From CAZOHG01 sp964579725 (GTDB lineage: Bacteria; Zhuqueibacterota; JdFR-76; BMS3Abin05): a stretch of DNA of 15,335 nucleotides. The translations under genes were made by a program, and so were the position numbers. Shown one piece after another: positions 6,801 through 13,144 of this stretch (positions are counted from its first letter, which is position 1; every line of letters begins with the position of its first letter). The notes under the pieces were generated by a model. It saw only the letters and a list, made by a program, of their open reading frames with translations, did no database searches and was not told the origin of the DNA. Location of the stretch: contig CAZOHG010000077.1 in NCBI GenBank assembly GCA_964579725.1, positions 1 to 15,335 on the forward strand. Reading direction: 5' to 3'.

Positions 6801-7664
6801 CCGTGGACGAAAAACGACGAGGTAAATGAAGCGGTTCGAATGATCTTTGAACGCTACAACCAAAAGCTGGCTGAGATTCACGATCGCTTTGAGCGGGAAA
6901 AATCCAAGATTCAGGTAGGCGACGAGCTTCCGCCTGGAATTGTCCAGCTGGCCAAGGTGTACGTGGCGAAAAAACTCAAAATAATGGTCGGCGACAAAAT
7001 GGCCGGGCGTCACGGAAACAAAGGGGTGGTTTCTATTATTGTTCCTGAAGAAGACATGCCGTATTTAGCCGACGGTCGTCCGGTGGATATCGTTTTGAAT
7101 CCGCTGGGGGTGCCTTCGCGAATGAATTTGGGGCAAATTTTGGAAACCAATTTGGGCTGGGCAGCCGAGAAACTCGGCGTCAAGTTTGCGACTCCCGTCT
7201 TTGACGGTGCCTCTATTGACGAGGTCAAGGAGCAGCTACGTAAAGCCGGTCTGCCTGAAAGCGGAAAAACAACCCTTTACGATGGTCGTACGGGCGAACC
7301 GTTTGACGCCCCGGTAACAGTCGGTCAAATTTACATGCTAAAATTGTCTCACCTGGTGGAGGACAAACTACATGCCCGTTCCATCGGGCCCTATTCACTC
7401 ATTACGCAACAGCCGTTGGGCGGCAAAGCTCAATTTGGCGGACAGCGATTTGGAGAAATGGAGGTTTGGGCGCTTGAAGCCTACGGCGCGGCGCACACCC
7501 TTCAGGAAATCCTGACCGTGAAGTCCGATGATGTGAAGGGGCGGTCAAAAGTGTACGAAGCCATTGTAAAAGGTGAGAATCTTCCCGAACCTGGGGTCCC
7601 GGAGGCTTTCAATGTCATGATTCGAGAGCTCATGGGGCTTGGGTTAGACGTAGAGATGGAATAA
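3876..7664 (+). CDS. rpoB: DNA-directed RNA polymerase subunit beta
   Basis: This 1262-residue beta subunit forms one half of the polymerase active-site cleft. The rifampicin-binding cluster at residues 453-479 includes SQFMDQ and THKRRLSALGPGG. Residues equivalent to E. coli Q513, D516, H526 and S531 are Q461, D464, H474 and S479, so the visible sequence predicts a rifampicin-sensitive enzyme. The catalytic-centre lysines are K1041 and K1049 in GDKMAGRHGNKGVVS. An insertion rich in charged helices occupies about 893-1010, matching the site of E. coli residues ~938-1042. The C-terminus has GQRFGEMEVWALEAYGA. ATG 3876 (MSELKNGR) is chosen: upstream in-frame starts give no family sequence. The binding site is weak (GAGAAAGAGAG, 3853-3863). 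rpoC follows after 49 bases. Confidence 0.98.
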   Translation: MSELKNGRISFSKIKTVAEFPDFLEIQLKSFENFLQANIPPHKRENKGLQAVFKSMFPITDNKENYILDFVEYYVEKPRYTVEECKERGVTYSGPLKVKLRLSYRERADEDEDYQDTVEQTVYLGYIPLMTKKGTFIINGAERIVVSQLHRSPGVFFDESRHPNGTKIFSARIIPFRGSWIEFATDINDVMYVYIDRRRRFPVTTLLRALGFSSDEELLQLFDLVERVPIKDGLDAVKPFFGRRIFKDVVDTETGEVLVEKDSLLDEAIFEKLAQYEIPEIKVIKQDVSGRPDLIANTLQKDNTRTEKAALEAIYMQFRSGDVPDAEAARAMIDRLFFNPKRYDLGEVGRVRMNKKLNLNIPEEVTVLTKEDIVAIVKMLIELYSGQRAPDDIDHLGNRRVRTVGEQLSAQMTLALTRMSRMIKERMNLRDVERPTPQDLVNARTILSVITAFFGTSQLSQFMDQTNPLAELTHKRRLSALGPGGLTRERAGFEVRDVHYTHYGRLCPIETPEGPNIGLISSLTTFARVNELGFVETPYRKVENGRVTNEIVYLSAEDEDQYVIAQANAPIDEEGHFLRDRIKARFRGEFPVVPPERVDYMDVSPFQTVSVAASLIPFLEHDDANRALMGSNMQRQSVPLLKTEAPLVGTGIEGKAARDSRTLLVSDVDGVVERVTANEIVVRKIRPKGEKPSLEELLDFDQTDVITYKLTKFNRTNQNTMLNQRPIVKAGDKVTKGQVLADGCATAEGELALGKNVLVGFLPWRGYNYEDAIILSERLVKDDVFTSVHIEEFELQVRDMKRGEEELTREIPNVSEEATKDLDENGIIRVGAEVKPGDILVGKVTPKGETEPTPEEKLLKAIFGDKAGDVKDASLKAPPGMHGIVIDTKLFSRKKKDPKSKKLEKQQIAQLEEKLREDEDRLRELRNEKLRTLLEGEVSAGLRDVIDAKLVIKAETKFTDKNLDKLNFDHLNPTSPWTKNDEVNEAVRMIFERYNQKLAEIHDRFEREKSKIQVGDELPPGIVQLAKVYVAKKLKIMVGDKMAGRHGNKGVVSIIVPEEDMPYLADGRPVDIVLNPLGVPSRMNLGQILETNLGWAAEKLGVKFATPVFDGASIDEVKEQLRKAGLPESGKTTLYDGRTGEPFDAPVTVGQIYMLKLSHLVEDKLHARSIGPYSLITQQPLGGKAQFGGQRFGEMEVWALEAYGAAHTLQEILTVKSDDVKGRSKVYEAIVKGENLPEPGVPEAFNVMIRELMGLGLDVEME

Positions 7665-7713
7665 TTTCGAACAACCGAATCGGGAAAAACCATAGGATTT
7701 GGAGGTTTTACCC

Positions 7714-10700
7714 TTGCTAAATATTAAAATCGATACACCGAAGCTAACGCGACGTCGTTATTCAAAAATTTATATCGGCCTTGCTTCTCCTGACAAGATT
7801 CTGGAACGCTCTCACGGAGAGGTGCTAAAGCCGGAGACCATTAATTACCGGTCGTACAAACCGGAAAAAGACGGTCTGTTCTGTGAAAAAATCTTTGGCC
7901 CGGTAAAGGATTACGAGTGCCATTGCGGTAAGTACAAGCGCATTCGCTACAAGGGAATTGTGTGCGATCGCTGCGGCGTGGAAGTGACCACAAAAAGTGT
8001 GCGTCGGGAACGAATGGGGCACATTTCTCTGGCGGTGCCGGTGGTGCACATTTGGTTTTGGAAGTCACTGCCTTCAAAAATCAGCTACATTTTAGGGATG
8101 TCCATTAAAGACCTCGAACGTATTATTTACTACGAGGCCTACGTGGTAATCCAGCCGGGAAGCACGGCCTTGAAAGAAAAAGAGCTGATCGACGAGGACG
8201 AATATTATCGCATTTTGGCCGAAAATCCGGACAAGGGCGTTGACGAGAGCGAGAAATTTCTGGCGCTTACCGGCGGTGAGGCGATTTTAGAACTTTTGCG
8301 CCGCGTGAACATCCCGAAACTTTCGGCTGAATTGCGGGCAAGCGTGAAGACGGAAACGTCCCGTCAGCGGAAATTGGACACCTTAAAGCGCCTGAAAGTG
8401 ATCGAAGCCTTTTTGCCGAAAGACGATGGTCGGATCAACAAGCCAGAATGGATGGTGTTGACCGTGCTTCCGGTTATTCCTCCGGAACTCCGTCCTTTGG
8501 TGCCTTTGGAAGGCGGGCGGTTCGCAACGTCGGATTTAAATGATTTGTACCGGCGCGTGATTATTCGCAACAACCGTCTGAAAAAACTCATGGAAATCAA
8601 GGCGCCCGAAGTCATTCTGAAGAACGAGAAACGAATGCTTCAGGAAGCGGTCGATTCTCTGTTAGACAACGGTCGCAAGGCAGTTGCCGTACGCGGCGAC
8701 GGAAACCGCCCCCTGAAATCGCTTTCCGATATGTTGAAGGGCAAGCAGGGGCGTTTTCGCCAGAATTTGCTGGGTAAGCGAATCGACTATTCCGGGCGTT
8801 CTGTGATTGTGGTAGGGCCTGAACTGGAAATTCACGAATGTGGTCTGCCCAAGGAGATGGGGCTGGAATTATTTAAACCCTTTGTGATCAATAAATTAGT
8901 GGAACGTGGCCTGGTAAAGACCGTCAAGAGTGCGAAAAAATTGCTCGAACGCCGCGGCCCTGAAGTCTGGGATATTTTGGAAGAAATTGTTGAGGATCAC
9001 CCCGTTCTTCTGAACCGAGCTCCCACGCTGCACCGCCTCGGTGTCCAGGCTTTCCAGCCAATTTTAATCGAAGGGAAAGCCATTCGCCTGCACCCGTTGG
9101 TGTGTGCCGCTTTTAACGCCGACTTCGACGGTGACCAGATGGCGGTTCACCTGCCGCTTTCGTATGAAGCACAAATCGAAGCGGCAACGCTCATGTTGTC
9201 GAGCCACAATATCCTGTCTCCGGCTCACGGAAAGCCCCTGGCTATTCCCAGTCAGGACATGGTTATTGGGTGCTACTACGTTACGAAGGCGAAAAATGGG
9301 GCCAAAGGTGAGGGCAAAGTGTTCTCTTCGGCAGATGAGGTGTTAATCGCTCTGAACAATGGCACGGTGGATTTACATGCCAAAATTAAGGTGCGGATTC
9401 ACGGAGAGCTGCTTGACACAACCGTGGGACGTGTACTCTTTAATACCATTGTGCCCAAGAACTTTGAGTTTGTCAACGAATTGCTCACCAAAAAGCGATT
9501 GGAACAGCTCATCGGTGCGGCCTACAAAAAATTGGGTAATTACGAAACCGTCAAGTTTTTGGATCGATTAAAAAGCTTTGGTTTTGCCTACGCCATGAAG
9601 GCGGGTGTTTCCATCGGAATAGACGACGTGGAAATTCCACCGGAAAAATACAAAATGATTGAAGATGCCGCCAAAGATGTGGAAACCATTCAACAACAAT
9701 ACGAGCGCGGCGTTATTACGGACGGCGAACGCTACAATAAAATCATTGACATTTGGACTGGGACAACGAATATGGTTTCCGAGCGTCTTTTTGACTATTT
9801 GAAACAATCCCAGCAAGGATTTAACCCCGTTTTTATGATGGCGGATTCAGGGGCGCGCGGTTCCAAGGAACAGATTCGCCAGTTGGCTGGCATGCGTGGT
9901 TTAATGGCAAAACCGCAGAAGAAAATGACCGGCTCTACGGGCGAAATTATCGAATCTCCGATTACGGCCAATTTTAAAGAGGGCTTGAGCGTTTTGGAGT
10001 ACTTTATTTCCACGCACGGCGCCCGGAAGGGCCTGGCCGATACAGCATTGAAAACGGCGGACGCTGGTTACCTGACGCGCCGTTTGGTGGACGTGGCTCA
10101 AGACGTCACCATTACGATGGACGATTGCGGGACGATCATGGGCTTGCGGATCGGTGATTTGAAAGAAGGCGAGGAAGTCATCGAGCCGATGCAGGATCGT
10201 ATTTTGGGACGAACGGCCGCAGAGGACGTTTTTGATCCTGACACCGGTGACATTATTGTGGAGGCTGGTGAACTGATTGACGAGGATATCGCCGAGCGCA
10301 TTTCCAACGCCGGAATCGAATCGGTGTACATTCGATCAGTTTTGACCTGTGAAGCGCCGCGCGGGGTGTGCGCCAAATGCTACGGCCGAAATCTGGCCCG
10401 TGGCGACATGGTGACCATGGGTGAACCCGTGGGTGTGGTGGCGGCTCAATCCATCGGCGAACCGGGCACACAGCTTACGCTGCGAACCTTCCACATCGGT
10501 GGAACGGCCAGTCGTATTGCAGCGCAATCCAAGGTGGAAGCCAAAGCCGACGGAACGGTGCTTTTTGAAAATTTAAGGGTGTTGGAGCAAGAAGACGGGG
10601 CAATTATCTCGGCCCGACGGAACGGCCGCATTCGCCTCATTGACGAGAACAATCGGACGATTTCTCAGTACACGGTGCCGTACAGCGCCAAAATTTTGGT

Positions 10701-11949
10701 GAACGACAAACAGCACGTGACCAAAGGACAGGCGTTGTTTGAGTGGGATCCTTACTCGGCCACCATTATTGCCGGTAAGAAGGGCATTGTGCGCTACGAG
10801 GACATTGTTGAAAATGTGACCTTCCGTGAGGAATTGGACGAAACCACCGGGCGAAAACAACGGGTGATTATTGACACGCACAACCGAAATTTGAGTCCGC
10901 AATTGGTCATTGCCGATTCGGAAGGCAACGCACTGGAAACCCATATTATTCCGACGCATTCGTTCTTGATTGTACGTGACGGTCAGGCGGTAAAGCCCGG
11001 GGACATTTTAGTCAAAATTCCGCGTGAAATTGCCAAAACGCGGGATATTACGGGCGGCTTGCCGCGTGTGGCGGAATTGTTCGAAGCCCGTCGACCTAAA
11101 GACCCGGCCATTGTGAGCGAAATTGACGGGATCGTGGAGTTCGGCGAGGTTCGTCGCGGTGTACGGAAAATTATTGTGGCATCCCGCGACGGGTTGGATC
11201 GTCGCGTGTACGTCATTCCTTACGGAAAACATGTCCTGGTTCACGACGGCGATCCGGTGTCAGCCGGTGAAAAACTGACGGAAGGCTCGGTAGCGCCTCA
11301 GGATATTCTGAATATTTTGGGTCCCAATCGCGTACAGGAATATCTGGTCAATGAAATTCAAGAAGTGTACCGATTGCAGGGTGTGCGGATTAACGACAAG
11401 CACATCGAAGTCATTGTCCGACAGATGCTGCAAAAGGTTCGGGTGGAAGACCCGGGTGACACGCGCTATCTGGAAGGCGATTTGGTGGACAAGTTCCGCT
11501 TCTTACAGGACAATGAGCGTATCATGAAAAGGATTGTAGTCACCGATCCGGGCGATTCGAAATTTGAAAAAGAACAAATGATCGAAAAAGAGGAGTTCGA
11601 CCGAATTAATGAACGATTGGAAAAAGCCGGTAAGCGGACGATGAAATTCCGCCAGCCCAAGCCGGCTACATTTAAGCCGGTGCTTTTGGGTATTACCAAA
11701 GCAGCACTTTCCACAGAAAGCTTTATTTCGGCGGCCTCTTTTCAGGAAACCACCCGTGTTCTGGCCGATGCAGCTATTGCGGGTAAAGTGGACCCGTTAT
11801 ACGGTTTAAAAGAAAATGTCATCATGGGCAATCTGATTCCTGCCGGCACGGGCATGAACCGATACGGTGACATTCTGGTTATGAAAAAGGGCGAAGAAGA
11901 GGAAGCGCAAGAAAGCTCGGAAGTCCCGGAGGCGAAAATTGCCAATTAA
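7714..11949 (+). CDS. rpoC: DNA-directed RNA polymerase subunit beta'
   Basis: This 1411-residue beta' subunit carries the polymerase active site. The N-terminal zinc finger uses C69, C71, C84 and C87. The Mg2+-binding NADFDGDQ motif places the three aspartates at D470, D472 and D474. The second zinc site uses C805, C879, C886 and C889, with spacing identical to E. coli. The trigger loop is interrupted after TLRTFHIGGTAS by a long insertion (about residues 933-1108) before GGLPRVAELFEAR, the site of the SI3 domain of Gram-negative enzymes. The start is TTG at 7714 (L-N-I-K-I-D), 7 bases after a strong GGAGGT (7701-7706). No ATG is available nearby, and another TTG at 7699 overlaps the binding site. 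No terminator is visible after the stop. Confidence 0.98.
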   Translation: MLNIKIDTPKLTRRRYSKIYIGLASPDKILERSHGEVLKPETINYRSYKPEKDGLFCEKIFGPVKDYECHCGKYKRIRYKGIVCDRCGVEVTTKSVRRERMGHISLAVPVVHIWFWKSLPSKISYILGMSIKDLERIIYYEAYVVIQPGSTALKEKELIDEDEYYRILAENPDKGVDESEKFLALTGGEAILELLRRVNIPKLSAELRASVKTETSRQRKLDTLKRLKVIEAFLPKDDGRINKPEWMVLTVLPVIPPELRPLVPLEGGRFATSDLNDLYRRVIIRNNRLKKLMEIKAPEVILKNEKRMLQEAVDSLLDNGRKAVAVRGDGNRPLKSLSDMLKGKQGRFRQNLLGKRIDYSGRSVIVVGPELEIHECGLPKEMGLELFKPFVINKLVERGLVKTVKSAKKLLERRGPEVWDILEEIVEDHPVLLNRAPTLHRLGVQAFQPILIEGKAIRLHPLVCAAFNADFDGDQMAVHLPLSYEAQIEAATLMLSSHNILSPAHGKPLAIPSQDMVIGCYYVTKAKNGAKGEGKVFSSADEVLIALNNGTVDLHAKIKVRIHGELLDTTVGRVLFNTIVPKNFEFVNELLTKKRLEQLIGAAYKKLGNYETVKFLDRLKSFGFAYAMKAGVSIGIDDVEIPPEKYKMIEDAAKDVETIQQQYERGVITDGERYNKIIDIWTGTTNMVSERLFDYLKQSQQGFNPVFMMADSGARGSKEQIRQLAGMRGLMAKPQKKMTGSTGEIIESPITANFKEGLSVLEYFISTHGARKGLADTALKTADAGYLTRRLVDVAQDVTITMDDCGTIMGLRIGDLKEGEEVIEPMQDRILGRTAAEDVFDPDTGDIIVEAGELIDEDIAERISNAGIESVYIRSVLTCEAPRGVCAKCYGRNLARGDMVTMGEPVGVVAAQSIGEPGTQLTLRTFHIGGTASRIAAQSKVEAKADGTVLFENLRVLEQEDGAIISARRNGRIRLIDENNRTISQYTVPYSAKILVNDKQHVTKGQALFEWDPYSATIIAGKKGIVRYEDIVENVTFREELDETTGRKQRVIIDTHNRNLSPQLVIADSEGNALETHIIPTHSFLIVRDGQAVKPGDILVKIPREIAKTRDITGGLPRVAELFEARRPKDPAIVSEIDGIVEFGEVRRGVRKIIVASRDGLDRRVYVIPYGKHVLVHDGDPVSAGEKLTEGSVAPQDILNILGPNRVQEYLVNEIQEVYRLQGVRINDKHIEVIVRQMLQKVRVEDPGDTRYLEGDLVDKFRFLQDNERIMKRIVVTDPGDSKFEKEQMIEKEEFDRINERLEKAGKRTMKFRQPKPATFKPVLLGITKAALSTESFISAASFQETTRVLADAAIAGKVDPLYGLKENVIMGNLIPAGTGMNRYGDILVMKKGEEEEAQESSEVPEAKIAN

Positions 11950-11958
11950 AGGGTCACG

Positions 11959-12024
11959 AAAAGTTTAAATAAGTTAAAGAAATTTAAAAAATTTATTGAC
12001 AATCGGGAAATTATTTATTAAATT
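11959..12024 (+). promoter_or_regulatory. Strong sigma-70-type promoter for the str operon
   Basis: The -35 box TTGACA (11996-12001) matches consensus exactly. A 17-base spacer follows, then a -10 box TAAATT (12019-12024, 4 of 6 matches). The 37 bases upstream (11959-11995) are almost pure A/T with repeated A- and T-tracts, like an UP element. Transcription would begin near 12031, only about 20 bases before the rpsL TTG at 12051. The leader would thus hold little beyond the AGGAGG ribosome binding site (12040-12045). This is the best-supported promoter in the window. Confidence 0.82.
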
Positions 12025-12050
12025 TATGTTTCGTTTGCCAGGAGGAAAAT

Positions 12051-12422
12051 TTGCCAACGATTAATCAACTTGTTCGGCAGGGCAGAGAAAAGGTCATTAA
12101 GAAAAACAAGGTGCCTGCCCTGAAAGCAAATCCCCAAAAACGGGGTGTCTGTACGCGTGTGTACACGTCAACGCCCAAGAAGCCGAATTCGGCTTTGCGG
12201 AAAGTGGCCCGTGTACGTCTGACAAACGGGATTGAGGTCACGGCCTACATCCCGGGTGAAGGACACAATTTGCAAGAACACTCAATTGTACTGATTCGAG
12301 GTGGAAGAGTCAAAGACTTGCCGGGCGTGCGCTATCATATCATTCGAGGTGCTTTAGACACTGCTGGTGTGGAGGGTCGCAGCAACGGTAGGTCCAAATA
12401 CGGAACCAAAAAGAAAAAATAA
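12051..12422 (+). CDS. rpsL: 30S ribosomal protein S12
   Basis: This 123-residue S12 sits at the decoding centre and controls accuracy. The family core is complete: CPQKRGVC-like PQKRGVCTRVY (28-38), TPKKPNSALRKVARVRL (41-57) and GEGHNLQEHS (69-78), ending with a Lys-rich tail. K43 and K88, the positions where substitutions give streptomycin resistance, are wild-type lysine. D89, the residue methylthiolated by RimO in some bacteria, is present in VKDLPG. The start is TTG at 12051, with a near-perfect AGGAGG (12040-12045) 5 bases upstream, and it yields the expected M-PTINQLVRQG. It heads the str operon but is followed by an unusually long, structured gap before rpsG. Confidence 0.98.
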   Translation: MPTINQLVRQGREKVIKKNKVPALKANPQKRGVCTRVYTSTPKKPNSALRKVARVRLTNGIEVTAYIPGEGHNLQEHSIVLIRGGRVKDLPGVRYHIIRGALDTAGVEGRSNGRSKYGTKKKK

Positions 12423-12520
12423 AGTAATCGCACAATGACGATTACTGCTTGCCTCGCTCGGGTGGGGTATGGGTTGTAACAACATAATAGCTTTATTTTC
12501 AGGTACCTGAGCGGTGGCAA
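12423..12520 (+). ncRNA. Candidate structured RNA in the rpsL-rpsG gap
   Basis: Two stems follow the rpsL stop directly. Stem I is a perfect 8-bp hairpin, AGTAATCG (12423-12430) with CGATTACT (12439-12446). Stem II pairs 12449-12464 with 12504-12520: 16 base pairs (three of them G-U) with a single bulged T12515. Its 39-base apical region contains a further hairpin, GTTG (12473-12476) with CAAC (12480-12483), extended by TAT/ATA across a two-base bulge. Part of the 3' arm also lies in the 12-base palindrome TCAGGTACCTGA (12499-12510), which gives an alternative fold. In E. coli S7 represses its own synthesis by binding the rpsL-rpsG junction, so this may be an S7-binding element or an attenuator. 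I do not recognise a known family. Confidence 0.55.
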
Positions 12521-12539
12521 ATGTGGTTTTTATCTTTGG

Positions 12540-12562
12540 AAATCCCCTCTTCAGGGGGTTTT
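12540..12562 (+). terminator. Probable intrinsic terminator/attenuator between rpsL and rpsG
   Basis: AAATCCCC (12540-12547) pairs with GGGGGTTT (12554-12561) as 8 continuous pairs (one G-U) around the 6-base loop TCTTCA. The T-tract is short (12559-12562) and partly inside the stem, so termination may be partial. It lies downstream of a large stem-loop and 71 bases before rpsG, in the middle of an operon, which would suit an attenuator. No clear promoter was found between it and rpsG, so complete termination would starve rpsG, fusA and tuf. Confidence 0.6.
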
Positions 12563-12633
12563 CATTGTTAAGCTGAAGCAAAATCGTCAGTAAATGTTTG
12601 ATTTTTTTGAAAATTTAAATTAGTGGAGTTTGC

Positions 12634-13104
12634 ATGCCAAGGCGAAGAAAAGTAACCAAGCGGGAAATTTTACCCGATCCGAAGTATCACAATAAATTGG
12701 TTGCGAAATTCATTAATGCGATCATGCGTCGCGGGAAAAAGAGCGTTGCCGAAAAAATCTTCTACACAGCTCTGGATATTGTTGAGAACAAAACCGATCA
12801 GAGTGGGCTGGAAGTTTTTGAAAAGGCCGTGGCAAATGTCCGCCCGATTTTGGAGGTAAAATCCCGGCGTGTGGGAGGCGCAACCTATCAGGTGCCGGTG
12901 GAAGTGCCAACGGATCGAAGCATTGCTTTGGCTATGCGCTGGCTGATTCAATATTCCCGGGCGCGCGGTGAAAAAACAATGGCCGAAAAATTGGCCTCAG
13001 AACTGATTGCGGCTTCTCGGAAGGAGGGCGCCTCAATTAAGAAGCGAGAAGACACACACAAAATGGCCGAGGCGAATAAAGCTTTTGCTCATTTTAGGTG
13101 GTAA
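12634..13104 (+). CDS. rpsG: 30S ribosomal protein S7
   Basis: This 156-residue S7 is the primary assembly protein that nucleates the head of the small subunit and contacts E-site tRNA. Recognisable segments are the start MPRRRKVTKREILPDPKY, then the family block NVRPILEVKSRRVGGATYQV (residues 68-87) and PVEVPTDRSIALAMRWL. The C-terminus KMAEANKAFAHFRW is typical. Length is standard. The ATG at 12634 has GGAG (12625-12628) 5 bases upstream. S7 is the known translational repressor of the str operon in E. coli. The long structured gap in front of this gene is a plausible target, but that is inference. fusA starts 40 bases after the stop. Confidence 0.98.
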   Translation: MPRRRKVTKREILPDPKYHNKLVAKFINAIMRRGKKSVAEKIFYTALDIVENKTDQSGLEVFEKAVANVRPILEVKSRRVGGATYQVPVEVPTDRSIALAMRWLIQYSRARGEKTMAEKLASELIAASRKEGASIKKREDTHKMAEANKAFAHFRW

Positions 13105-13144
13105 TTTTTGGGTTTGAAAGGATAGTCCGATTAACGCAACACCA

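Noticed and set aside
12565..12596. Possible rpsG promoter (TTGTTA with TAAATG)
   Set aside because: The spacing is 20 bases, outside the normal range, and both boxes are imperfect.
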